64,000 bases of DNA, taken from positions 62,001-126,000 of the forward strand of contig JAZUPB010000014.1 in the NCBI GenBank assembly GCA_045604965.1, written 5' to 3'. Source of the stretch: JAISGQ01 sp045604965 (GTDB taxonomy: Bacteria > Bacillota > Clostridia > Oscillospirales > Acutalibacteraceae). Shown piece after piece: positions 6,675 through 14,180 of the stretch (the stretch's first letter is position 1; every line of letters begins with the position of its first letter). Made by a program: the position numbers and the translations under genes. Under the pieces are notes generated by a model. The model searched no databases. It was given only the letters and a program-made list of their open reading frames with translations, and was not told the DNA's origin.

Positions 6675-9074
6675 TCAGAGAACTACCTTGATGTCGTTCT
6701 CGTCAGCCATAGCGTCAACAGGAATGTAGATGCCATCGAGCTTCTCGCCGTTGAGCCATACTTCCTTGGCGCCGCCTTCGGAACCGTTGGGGTTCTCGAC
6801 CTTGATGTGCAGCTTCTTGCCGCGGAAGGTCTTCTCCATAGTGAACTCTTTCCAGTCAGAGGGAACGGAGGGGTTGATCTCAAGACCGTTAAGGTCAGGT
6901 CTCATACCGCAAATACCCTCAACGCAGCCGACCATAACGGTGGATGCGGTACCGGTGAGCCAGTGAACGTGGCTTCTGCCCTCGAAGGGAGACTCAACAG
7001 ACTCGGTGAACTGACCGTGTACATAGGGCTCAATTCTTCTGATCTCAGCCTTGTCGTTCATATAAGCAGGGCTTGTTTCCTTGAAATACTCAAATGCACG
7101 GTTACCGTGACCCATAAGAGCCTCAGCGAGGATTATCCAGCCCTGAGACTGGGAGAATATAGCACCGTTCTCCTTGGTGGAGCCGTTGAAAAGGATCATA
7201 ACGGATCCGTCGAAGGGATTCTCCTTATAGGGAGGAGTGAGAAGACGTGCGCCGTAAGCGGTGTTGAGCTCGTTCCAGGTGGTTTCGAGAACCTTCTCAG
7301 CCTGCTCAGAGGTAGCAACGCCGGAAATTACAGACCAGCTCTGGGGGTTGAGCCACATATTAGCCTCGGGATCAGCCTTAGCTCCGACCTTTACGCCGTT
7401 ATCGCGGATACCGCGAATGAAGCGGTCCTCATCCCAGCAGTTGTCCTGAATGTTCTTGTAAAGAGTTTCAGCCTGCTCGTCGAGATACTTGATATAAAGC
7501 TCGTCGTTCTTATGCTCGCAGAAGGAACGCATAATCTTGAGAGCCCAGTAGAGCTGGAATGCAACGAAGGTGGATTCGCCCTGTGCGCCCATTCTAAGGC
7601 AGTCGTTCCAGTCAGCGGAAAGACCTGCAGGCATACCGTGAGCTGCAAGGTGGTTCATAGAGAAGCTGATAGCTCTCTTGAGGTGCTCGTAAACAGTTCC
7701 CTCGTCCTTATTTGCAAAGGGAATGACCTCGTCGAGGAATGCAATGTCGCCGCTCTCTGCGATGTACTTCTTTACAGTGGGGAAGAGCCACAGAGCGTCG
7801 TCTGCACGGTAGGGAGTGTGATCGATTCTCTTTGAATATTCCTCAGGCTCCTCGGGAGTTACTTCGTGACCGGGGTTGTGGTTGAAAGTGACAAGGGGAA
7901 GACCTGCGCCGTTATGTACCTGACCGGAGAGCATAAGGGTGATCTGCTTCTTTGCCATTTCGGGGTCAAGGTGAAGAATACCCTGAATATCCTGAACGGT
8001 GTCGCGGAAGCCGTAGCCGTTTCTCTCACCGCAGTATGCGAAGGATGCTGCACGGCTCCATACGAATGTGGTAAAGCACTGGAATGCGTTCCAGGTGTTT
8101 ATCATAGCGTTGAAGTTTGCATCGGGGGTGTCGATCTGGAAATTGGCAAGCTTGCCGTGCCAGTAGTTGATGAGCTGAGCGAGTTCAGCATCTGTTACAG
8201 CCTTTACGTCAGCATAGGAAGCGAGGATAGCAGCTGCTTCATCGGGTTCCTTCTGACCAAGTGCGAAAAGGATCTCCTTTGTTTCGCCTGCTGCAAGCTC
8301 AATCTCGGTGTGGAGAGCACCGCAGGGGTTGGCGTTGTAGTTGAGAACATTGTTGCACTTGCCGTCCTGCAGAGCCTGAGGCTTGCCGTAACCGTTGTAG
8401 AGACCAAGGAAGTTCTCCTTGTCGCCGCAGTAGGAAACAACATCTGCACCTGCAAGACCGAAGAAGCGGTTTGCACGCTTGTTGCCGTTGAACTCCTGCT
8501 TGCAGCGCTCGTTGATGGTCATATCGATGCGGTTGTCAACGAAATAAGTGCGGGTGATGAACTGAGTGTACTGGAGGTTTACCTGATCCTGAGCATAGTT
8601 GTTGTCGGTGGTAAATTCAGCATAGCCGAAAATGCCGAGCTTCTTTGTCTCAGAGGTGTTGTTTGTTACCTTCAGTTTCCATACCTCATAGGTCTTGCCC
8701 TGAGGAACATAGTAAAGAGCCTCAGATGCGATGCCCTTGTATTCAGCGGAGATGGTGGTGTAAGCGGTACCGTGACGGCACTCGGACTTGTATTCATCAA
8801 GGCTCTTGCCGACAGGCTGCCAGGATGCAGACCAGAAATCGCCGGAAACGCAGTCGCGGATATAGATGTATCTTCCGGGATCGTCGCAGTCGTTGAAGCG
8901 ATATCGAAGGATTCTGCCATTGGCGCCGCTCTTTACAAAGCTGTAGCCGCCTGCGTTGTTGGAGATTATAGCACCGTAATTCGGATCGCCGAGGTAGTTT
9001 GCCCACGGTGCCGGAGTTGCGGGATTTGTGATGACATATTCTTTGCGCTGTTCGTCAAAGTAACCGTAATTCAT
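6675..9074 (-). CDS. cbp: GH94 cellobiose phosphorylase
   Basis: The 799-residue product carries the full GH94 plan: an N-terminal beta-sandwich (MNYGYFDEQRKEYVITNPATPAPW, GGYSF), a helical linker and an (alpha/alpha)6 barrel with FRDTVQDIQG, a QVHNGAGLPLVTFNHNPG loop and the catalytic-acid motif SADWNDCLR (Asp at about 488-491). Length and N-terminus match cellobiose phosphorylases of clostridia (about 810 aa), which split cellobiose with phosphate into glucose 1-phosphate and glucose in the cytoplasm. The start is the ATG at 9072-9074 because AAGGAG lies 9 nt upstream; an in-frame ATG 8 codons earlier has no site. Codon use is highly biased, suggesting strong expression. A cre-like box and a promoter lie upstream. 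A related chito- or laminaribiose specificity cannot be excluded. Confidence 0.92.
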   Translation of the reverse strand: MNYGYFDEQRKEYVITNPATPAPWANYLGDPNYGAIISNNAGGYSFVKSGANGRILRYRFNDCDDPGRYIYIRDCVSGDFWSASWQPVGKSLDEYKSECRHGTAYTTISAEYKGIASEALYYVPQGKTYEVWKLKVTNNTSETKKLGIFGYAEFTTDNNYAQDQVNLQYTQFITRTYFVDNRIDMTINERCKQEFNGNKRANRFFGLAGADVVSYCGDKENFLGLYNGYGKPQALQDGKCNNVLNYNANPCGALHTEIELAAGETKEILFALGQKEPDEAAAILASYADVKAVTDAELAQLINYWHGKLANFQIDTPDANFNAMINTWNAFQCFTTFVWSRAASFAYCGERNGYGFRDTVQDIQGILHLDPEMAKKQITLMLSGQVHNGAGLPLVTFNHNPGHEVTPEEPEEYSKRIDHTPYRADDALWLFPTVKKYIAESGDIAFLDEVIPFANKDEGTVYEHLKRAISFSMNHLAAHGMPAGLSADWNDCLRMGAQGESTFVAFQLYWALKIMRSFCEHKNDELYIKYLDEQAETLYKNIQDNCWDEDRFIRGIRDNGVKVGAKADPEANMWLNPQSWSVISGVATSEQAEKVLETTWNELNTAYGARLLTPPYKENPFDGSVMILFNGSTKENGAIFSQSQGWIILAEALMGHGNRAFEYFKETSPAYMNDKAEIRRIEPYVHGQFTESVESPFEGRSHVHWLTGTASTVMVGCVEGICGMRPDLNGLEINPSVPSDWKEFTMEKTFRGKKLHIKVENPNGSEGGAKEVWLNGEKLDGIYIPVDAMADENDIKVVL

Positions 9075-9130
9075 ACACAGATGCTCCTTGTCATTCATAT
9101 TTATTTGCCTTTATTCGGCACTTCGGTATC

Positions 9131-9159
9131 ATAATAACATTTACATACTAAAAAATCAA
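9131..9159 (-). promoter_or_regulatory. SigA promoter of the GH94 gene
   Basis: On the minus strand TTGATT (9154-9159) and TATTAT (9131-9136) are separated by 17 bp, about 57 bp upstream of the GH94 start. Confidence 0.7.
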
Positions 9160-9211
9160 CGGTTTATGATTATTTAATATGGTTTAAAAATAAACTTTTT
9201 CGGAAATTCCA

Positions 9212-9225
9212 TAAAAACGTTTACA
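9212..9225. promoter_or_regulatory. cre-like / LacI-family operator
   Basis: Read on the minus strand the box is TGTAAACGTTTTTA, matching 13 of 14 positions of the CcpA consensus TGWAANCGNTNWCA. It lies between the divergent GH94 and lipoprotein promoters, 53 bp upstream of the GH94 -35 box. CcpA or a sugar-specific LacI regulator could bind it. Confidence 0.55.
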
Positions 9226-9255
9226 TTGTGAGAAACAAGCGAAAAATCGATGGGT

Positions 9256-9284
9256 TTGACAGAGGCTTTTTTAGATGGTAGTAT
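9256..9284 (+). promoter_or_regulatory. SigA promoter of the lipoprotein-carbamoyltransferase unit
   Basis: TTGACA (9256-9261) and TAGTAT (9279-9284) are 17 bp apart. This puts transcription start near 9291, downstream of an in-frame ATG at 9250, and so supports the TTG start at 9313. Confidence 0.65.
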
Positions 9285-9312
9285 GATAATGTATCTGAGA
9301 GGGGAAATCAGC

Positions 9313-9915
9313 TTGAAGAGAATGATAACAACAGTTTTGATGCTTGCGGTTATGCTGTGCTTGTGCAGTTGTTCGGGCGGTATTGGAGAAAATGCAAAGT
9401 TTCCGATTCCGAAAGCTCCTGAAGGCTGGGAGGAACACATCACAGGTCCGATGCATCTTTTTTATCCGGGAGATAAATATTCAAAAGCAGAGACAGACAA
9501 CGGAATCAAACTTACAAACGATGGACAGACGGCATATGTCAGTGTATCAAAGGAAAAGAGCTTGCAGGGGGATATTGCGGAAATCGATGAAGAATACCTG
9601 AATGAGCTCGCGGATTCTGCCGCAAAATATCACGACTCACTTTACGAAGAAGCCTACGGACTTCCCTTTGATACGGCAGTTAAAAATTTGAAAAGTGAAG
9701 TTAAGAACATAGGAAACGGCAAGTGTGTTTGCCTGTCATACGATATTGAAACCTCAACGACACTGGTGGCAATATCGATGACCGCCTCGTATTATCAGGT
9801 TTTCTGTTCAGGCAAGGGTGATGTGTATGCAGTTGACTTCTGTGTTTTGTCAGAAGACGGAAAAAGCGCGGAGAAATATTTTAGTGATATAATCGGAAAA
9901 ATGTTTGTTGAATGA
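9313..9915 (+). CDS. Small lipoprotein of unknown function
   Basis: A 200-residue secreted protein starts at TTG (9313-9315) with GAGAGGGG upstream. The signal peptide KRMITTVLMLAVMLCLCSCSGG ends in a lipobox (LCSC), so the cysteine would be lipid-modified and the protein membrane-anchored outside the cell. The mature part (WEEHITGPMHLFYPGDKYSKAE ... YYQVFCSGKGDVYAVDFCVLSEDGKSAEKYFSDIIGKMFVE) resembles the single-domain lipoproteins with a PsbP-like or DUF-type fold seen in clostridia, but I assign no family. It is transcribed with the carbamoyltransferase-like gene, whose first ATG overlaps its stop. The base composition looks more A-rich than the flanking GH94 and ser genes. Confidence 0.75.
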   Translation: MKRMITTVLMLAVMLCLCSCSGGIGENAKFPIPKAPEGWEEHITGPMHLFYPGDKYSKAETDNGIKLTNDGQTAYVSVSKEKSLQGDIAEIDEEYLNELADSAAKYHDSLYEEAYGLPFDTAVKNLKSEVKNIGNGKCVCLSYDIETSTTLVAISMTASYYQVFCSGKGDVYAVDFCVLSEDGKSAEKYFSDIIGKMFVE

Positions 9916-9950
9916 AAAATGAAAACCGATTGACATACGGGAGTGATAAA

Positions 9951-10781
9951 ATGAAGCATATGATCAGATTAACTGACGGCAGTGCAGATGATGTTTACAG
10001 CATATTCAAGCTGACAGATGAAATCAGACAGGGAAAGTACAGCGATTTTTTAAAGGGAAAGACGGTTGTGATGTTTTTCCCAAATTCCAGCATTCGTACA
10101 AGGGTGACCTTTGAAAAGGGAATATATCTTCTCGGTGGTCAATCGATCCTTTTTCCCAGCGAAACTCTGAATAAAAAAGAGGATATAAAAGACGTATGCG
10201 GTTATCTGAATAATTGGGCTGACATCATCATAGTGCGCCATAAAGATATACAGGTAATCGAAAATATGGCAAAATATTCGAAGGTGCCGATTATTAACGC
10301 AATGACTGACATTAATCATCCGTGTGAAATTCTGTCAGATATGTATGCACTGTCAAAAATCAGAAGTGATTTTTGTAATGACAGATTTTTATTTGTGGGC
10401 AAAAGAGGAAATATCGGATTGGAATGGAAAGCCGCATCAGAAACAATGGGATTTTGTCTGGAGCAATGCTGCGGAAAAGGATATGAAATTGATGGGTTGA
10501 AGGTGCATTACGATATTATGCAGGCAGTGGAAGGAAAGGACATTGTATGTACAGATCCTGTTTCTGCCGATGATTTGTCTGCATTCAAAAACTGTCAGGT
10601 GACAGTGGAGGCAATGAACAGAGCAAACAGCGGTGCAATATTGAACCCCTGTCCGCCGTTTTACAGGGGAGAGGAAGTAACGGCAGAGGTAATTGATTCG
10701 AATTATTTTGTCGGATACGAATTTAAAAAGCATCTTCTTACAGTTCAGCAAGCAATTATGATTTACTGTTTGATGGGATGA
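9951..10781 (+). CDS. Divergent aspartate/ornithine carbamoyltransferase-like protein
   Basis: This 276-residue protein aligns along its length with ornithine carbamoyltransferases: SSIRTRVTFEKG corresponds to the SxRTR carbamoyl-phosphate loop (residues 47-51), HPCEILSDMYAL to the HPxQ motif, FVGKRGNIGLEW to the second-domain nucleotide-like fold, and ILNPCPPFYRGEEVT to the HCLP catalytic-cysteine motif. It differs in key places: Glu replaces Gln in HPxQ, the SMG ornithine loop reads SAD, and the protein is 30-50 residues shorter than usual. The start ATG 9951 is chosen for the GGGAG site; ATG 9912, overlapping the lipoprotein stop, is an alternative. No arginine-pathway genes are nearby, so the substrate is unknown and activity may be altered. 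Confidence 0.75.
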   Translation: MKHMIRLTDGSADDVYSIFKLTDEIRQGKYSDFLKGKTVVMFFPNSSIRTRVTFEKGIYLLGGQSILFPSETLNKKEDIKDVCGYLNNWADIIIVRHKDIQVIENMAKYSKVPIINAMTDINHPCEILSDMYALSKIRSDFCNDRFLFVGKRGNIGLEWKAASETMGFCLEQCCGKGYEIDGLKVHYDIMQAVEGKDIVCTDPVSADDLSAFKNCQVTVEAMNRANSGAILNPCPPFYRGEEVTAEVIDSNYFVGYEFKKHLLTVQQAIMIYCLMG

Positions 10782-10807
10782 TAACTGATTACAGCTGTAT
10801 AATCAGC

Positions 10808-10845
10808 AACCCCCACCGTATGACTTCGGTCATATGGTGGGGGTT
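10808..10845. terminator. Bidirectional terminator between convergent genes
   Basis: AACCCCCACCGTATGAC pairs with GTCATATGGTGGGGGTT around a TTCG tetraloop, a 17-bp stem. It separates the carbamoyltransferase-like gene from the convergent GNAT gene. Confidence 0.85.
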
Positions 10846-10851
10846 CGTTGT

Positions 10852-11331
10852 TTAAACTATTGCCTGAACTGTTTCCTTTTCCATACAGATGGCTTTCCAG
10901 CCGTTGGGACGGATTACCGTCTCAACCTCAGAAAAACCGCATTTTTTATAACACTTATACGCCGCAATGTTAAAATCAAAAACAAACAGCCTGATTTTAC
11001 ACAGTCCCAATTCATTACAGCAATACTCGGTAAAGCAGTCAAGTATCTGAGTGCCAAGACCTTGTCCTGTAAGGCTTGGATCCAGTACAAACCTGCCGAT
11101 CAGGCCTGTGCCGTTCTCTTTTGAAATAATTTCTATAGTGCCGACCATTCGGTCGTCTGAAATTACCTCATAGACATCCGCACCCTCCGACAGTCTGTGT
11201 TCAATCTGTTCTTCGGTCAGAGGATACTCGTATCCTCTTCCTGCCCACTGTGCGAGAAAATCAGCATCTTTGTCTCTGCACCAGCCGACAATATTTTTTA
11301 CATTGTCTGTTTTGAGTTTTTGTATATTCAT
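10852..11331 (-). CDS. GNAT family N-acetyltransferase
   Basis: The 159-residue protein is a single GNAT domain: RMVGTIEIISKENG (strands 2-3), GLIGRFVLDPSLTGQGLGTQILDC (strand 4 and the acetyl-CoA pyrophosphate loop QGLGTQ), KIRLFVFDFNIAAYKCYKKCGFSEVE (strand 5, helix 4 and the typical N-x-A-Y-x-x-Y-x-x-x-G-F ending). It acetylates an unknown amine. ATG 11329-11331 is preceded by AGGATAG. A cysteine-containing short frame ends a few bases upstream (see 11337-11430), which could couple translation. It faces the carbamoyltransferase-like gene across a terminator. Confidence 0.85.
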   Translation of the reverse strand: MNIQKLKTDNVKNIVGWCRDKDADFLAQWAGRGYEYPLTEEQIEHRLSEGADVYEVISDDRMVGTIEIISKENGTGLIGRFVLDPSLTGQGLGTQILDCFTEYCCNELGLCKIRLFVFDFNIAAYKCYKKCGFSEVETVIRPNGWKAICMEKETVQAIV

Positions 11332-11336
11332 AATAT

Positions 11337-11430
11337 CTATCCTAAATCGTAGGGTGAATCGCAGTATTCGCAGATATCACCGTATGTGTGTGCATCCGCA
11401 CTCAGCATAAATCATTTTATGTCCTTCCAT
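11337..11430 (-). pseudogene. Possible frameshifted zinc-ribbon microprotein
   Basis: AAAAGGAG precedes an ATG at 11428-11430 that encodes MEGHKMIYAECGCTHIR before TGA. In the +1 frame the sequence continues HTYGDICEYCDSPYDLG to a TAG just upstream of the GNAT ATG. Joined by one shift the product would be about 30 residues with a CxC and a CxxC, like a small zinc ribbon. The strong ribosome site and the cysteine pairs argue for a real or recently broken gene, but a spurious match is possible. Confidence 0.35.
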
Positions 11431-11468
11431 TTTGTTCTCCTTTTTAAAATGTTTAATATACCGCGCAG

Positions 11469-12014
11469 TTACCAGTAGCAGGGGTAGTCGGTAAATACCC
11501 ATTTGTCATCGGTATTCTGAAGGATAAATTCATATTCCTCGGTACTGTCGATACTTCCGTCAAGATCGCTGTCATATCTGACAGCGGCAGTGAGAACGAT
11601 CTTTTTTTTGGAGGGTCTTGAAACGGCAAGAGTCTCATCGACCAGCGTTATGTCGGTGCCTCTGGCAGATTCATTTGAATAAAGATAACCGTTGCTTTCC
11701 ATATACGGACCGTCAGCCCACATTTCAGTTACTGTATCTGCGTCAAAATGCGAACAGAGAAGAGTGTTGAGCTTTTCCTTCGTGCAGATATTCTCATCGG
11801 ATACTCTGTAGAAGATCTCGCCCGAATCGCTTTCAATAGCGTCGTTGCCGTCACCTTCGGCAGCGGATAAGTAGAAGAGATTATAGAGCTCTTTGCTCTC
11901 TTCGAATTTTGCCAGAACCTCATCGTCTGTGAGATCGCAAGGGGAAGCAGAGCAGCCCGAAACAATAGATGAAAATAAAAGCAGAATACAGCTTAAAATA
12001 ACAAACTTTTTCAA
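11469..12014 (-). CDS. Small lipoprotein of unknown function
   Basis: A 181-residue product starts at TTG (12012-12014) with AAAGGAG 8 nt upstream; an in-frame ATG 11 codons earlier contains that ribosome site and is rejected. The signal sequence KKFVILSCILLLFSSIVSGC ends in a lipobox, predicting an extracytoplasmic lipoprotein. The mature part is acidic (DLTDDEVLAKFEESKELYNLFYLSAAEGD) and ends with a beta-rich section (VRYDSDLDGSIDSTEEYEFILQNTDDKWVFTDYPCYW) like the small DUF4829/NTF2-like lipoproteins of Firmicutes, though I do not assign a family. It follows the C39-like secreted protein gene by 40 bp on the same strand, so they may be cotranscribed. Confidence 0.75.
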   Translation of the reverse strand: MKKFVILSCILLLFSSIVSGCSASPCDLTDDEVLAKFEESKELYNLFYLSAAEGDGNDAIESDSGEIFYRVSDENICTKEKLNTLLCSHFDADTVTEMWADGPYMESNGYLYSNESARGTDITLVDETLAVSRPSKKKIVLTAAVRYDSDLDGSIDSTEEYEFILQNTDDKWVFTDYPCYW

Positions 12015-12054
12015 TTGAGGCACTCCTTTACATTCTGGTTTTTTCAAAAAATAA

Positions 12055-14055
12055 TTATCGGACGAATGAGCGCATACCGTCTACAATTGAATCTTCCTCG
12101 CAGAATCCGTATGCTTCGTCAAGAGAACAGACCTTGCCGTTTGCAGGGTCAACAACAACAAAGTGTTCCTTTTGGAGATTTACAAGAGTGTGCAGCATAC
12201 CGTCATTTGCTTTCTTGTCTACGCCTACAACAAGTACCCAGTGCTGCTTACCGTTGCCGAAGGTGCAGCGAAGCATAGAAGGGAGATTTAAGCAAAGGTT
12301 ATTGTAGACCGTTCGGTAAAGTTGTCCTTCATTGCTTCGTATAAGCTTGCTTATGTGTCCTGCGGTAAAGGCAGTCATACCTGTTTCGGGATCCATATAT
12401 TCTGTGGGAGTATGTTTTTTGCCAAACATAATGCTCAGACCCATTGCATAGCAGGAAGCACTGCTTCCGTACTTTTTGAATACATCGCCGTATTTCTTGT
12501 CTGACTGAACGGAGTGATAATTTTTATTTTTGCTGTTTTTGATGATTTTGCAGTTTTTGTCCCCTATTTTTTCGTCTTCCATTTCGGAAGCGTAAATATC
12601 CTCATTGACATTCAGGGCAGTTACTACAATTTCAGCTTTTTCACCTGTACCGTCGGCAGCGGCTATGGTAATAACGGAGGTTCCGGGCTGAGAACCTGTT
12701 ATAACACCGTTCTTTGAAACAGAAACTGAAGAGGGGAATGAAGATGAGTAAATAACGCCGAGAGTGCTTTCCTCAGAGGGTAAAACACATACATTATCGG
12801 AAATATCGATGGGATATCCTATATAAACGATGATGTTGGAATCGCCAAGATAATCCACAGATGTAACAAGCGGAACAAATCTTGCGTAAAGAGTATGATC
12901 TTCAGGTACAGAAACAATGCTTGAACCGGTTATTTGTGTTCCTCCGTCTGGTTCTGTGAACCAACCGAGAAATGCCTGATTTTCCTTATGGGGAACGGGC
13001 AGGTCTTCTCCGTTTGCACAATAGGGTGCGTCATAGATGACGGTCATATCGGAGTGTGATAAAGCACCGCCGTTCTTTGCGGCGTCAAATGTGACATTAT
13101 AGGATGCAGGAGACCACTTGGCATAGAGAAATTCGGTAGGCAGTGCGATACTCTCTGCGTTTATAGGATTCTGGAACTCAGGCTCTGTAAACCAGGAAAT
13201 AAAATCGTATCCTGTCTTTCTGGGAATAGGAAGCTCGCCGTAGGGCTCGCCTGTCACAGCTTTGAAGCTGCCGGGGCTTACGCTGCCGCCGGAAGGATCT
13301 AAAGCTGTGGTAAAGGGGACTCCGTATTTCGGCTGCCAGCGGCTGTATAGTGTAAGTTCTTTCTGCTTGGGTACTATGTAATCGCTGTCTATCTTGGTTT
13401 CTCCCTCAGGTTCTGTGAACCATCCGAGGAAATCATAGCCTTCGCGCTGAGGAACAGGCAGATTGCCGATAGGCTTACCCGAACGCAGAAGCTCAGGCTT
13501 GGGGACGGAGGAAGAACCATCGACGTTATAGATTACTTTGCAGTCGGTATGTGTGTATTTTACGGTTATACGTATTTCGCCGTAGCCTTCGTCGGGGTCA
13601 TAGTCGGGGGAGCGCACGTCGAAAAAGCCATAGCTGTCTTTACCTACGATCATATCATCTTCTTCTGACATAGAAAGTGCCATGGCGACCTCACCGTTGC
13701 CGGTGGGCAGCGGCGAACGAAATCCGGCAGTAATAACAGAGCCTTCGGGAATATTATCATAAGTTGCGCTGTAGGAAGCTTTGCGGCTGCCTGAAAATGG
13801 CAACACCTTACTGATATAAGCAAAAGGCATTCCTGTTTCTCCGCACTTGATAAGTCCGTCAATATGCAAAGTCGTTGCTCTGCGTCCGTAGTTGTATTCT
13901 GATATCTTTGTATTGTATGAAATTGTCACGGTGTATTTATTGCCGGGAAGGTCACTGCGGTCGATTATGGGGATCGCACTTCCCGATATTGGCATACTTA
14001 CGGCAAAAATCACAAAGGAAAGGATCAAGGATAAAAGTCTCATCGATTTTTTCAT
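12055..14055 (-). CDS. Secreted multidomain protein: InlB-type repeats, Ig-like domain, C39-like peptidase domain
   Basis: This 666-residue protein has a cleavable signal peptide (residues 1-27, ending SGSA). Residues about 170-395 hold three Listeria-Bacteroides (Flg_new/InlB B-repeat) units, each with a GYDFLGWFTEP-like core at about 207, 282 and 361. A Big_2-like Ig domain follows (about 398-480). The C-terminal 170 residues resemble a papain-like C39 fold, with candidate catalytic Cys535 (SASCYAMG), His605 (QHWVLVVGV) and Asp636 (VVVDPANGK). The protein is probably extracellular and may cleave or bind host or bacterial surface proteins. No sortase motif or membrane anchor is visible, so it may be released. 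GAGGCGGGG precedes the ATG. Confidence 0.8.
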   Translation of the reverse strand: MKKSMRLLSLILSFVIFAVSMPISGSAIPIIDRSDLPGNKYTVTISYNTKISEYNYGRRATTLHIDGLIKCGETGMPFAYISKVLPFSGSRKASYSATYDNIPEGSVITAGFRSPLPTGNGEVAMALSMSEEDDMIVGKDSYGFFDVRSPDYDPDEGYGEIRITVKYTHTDCKVIYNVDGSSSVPKPELLRSGKPIGNLPVPQREGYDFLGWFTEPEGETKIDSDYIVPKQKELTLYSRWQPKYGVPFTTALDPSGGSVSPGSFKAVTGEPYGELPIPRKTGYDFISWFTEPEFQNPINAESIALPTEFLYAKWSPASYNVTFDAAKNGGALSHSDMTVIYDAPYCANGEDLPVPHKENQAFLGWFTEPDGGTQITGSSIVSVPEDHTLYARFVPLVTSVDYLGDSNIIVYIGYPIDISDNVCVLPSEESTLGVIYSSSFPSSVSVSKNGVITGSQPGTSVITIAAADGTGEKAEIVVTALNVNEDIYASEMEDEKIGDKNCKIIKNSKNKNYHSVQSDKKYGDVFKKYGSSASCYAMGLSIMFGKKHTPTEYMDPETGMTAFTAGHISKLIRSNEGQLYRTVYNNLCLNLPSMLRCTFGNGKQHWVLVVGVDKKANDGMLHTLVNLQKEHFVVVDPANGKVCSLDEAYGFCEEDSIVDGMRSFVR

Positions 14056-14129
14056 AAGAAAAACCCCGCCTCAATATATTCAGATAATATATTTTACCAC
14101 AATAGTATCAAAAGGTCAAACACACAAAA

Positions 14130-14161
14130 TGACCTCCCGATTTTTTGTAATCGGGAGGTCA
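14130..14161 (-). terminator. Terminator of the serC-serA operon
   Basis: TGACCTCCCGAT and ATCGGGAGGTCA pair perfectly around a short AT-rich loop, 19 bp past the serA stop and followed on the minus strand by a short T run. Confidence 0.85.
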
Positions 14162-14180
14162 CATTAAATTTGGGAATTAA

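Noticed and set aside
7866..9134. 422-codon plus-strand open frame opposite GH94
   Set aside because: It mirrors the biased codons of GH94, which avoid TTA, CTA and TCA and so leave the antisense frame open. It has no ribosome site and no family motif.
9250..9312. ATG start at 9250 for the lipoprotein
   Set aside because: It lies upstream of the predicted transcription start and would bury the signal peptide behind 21 extra residues.
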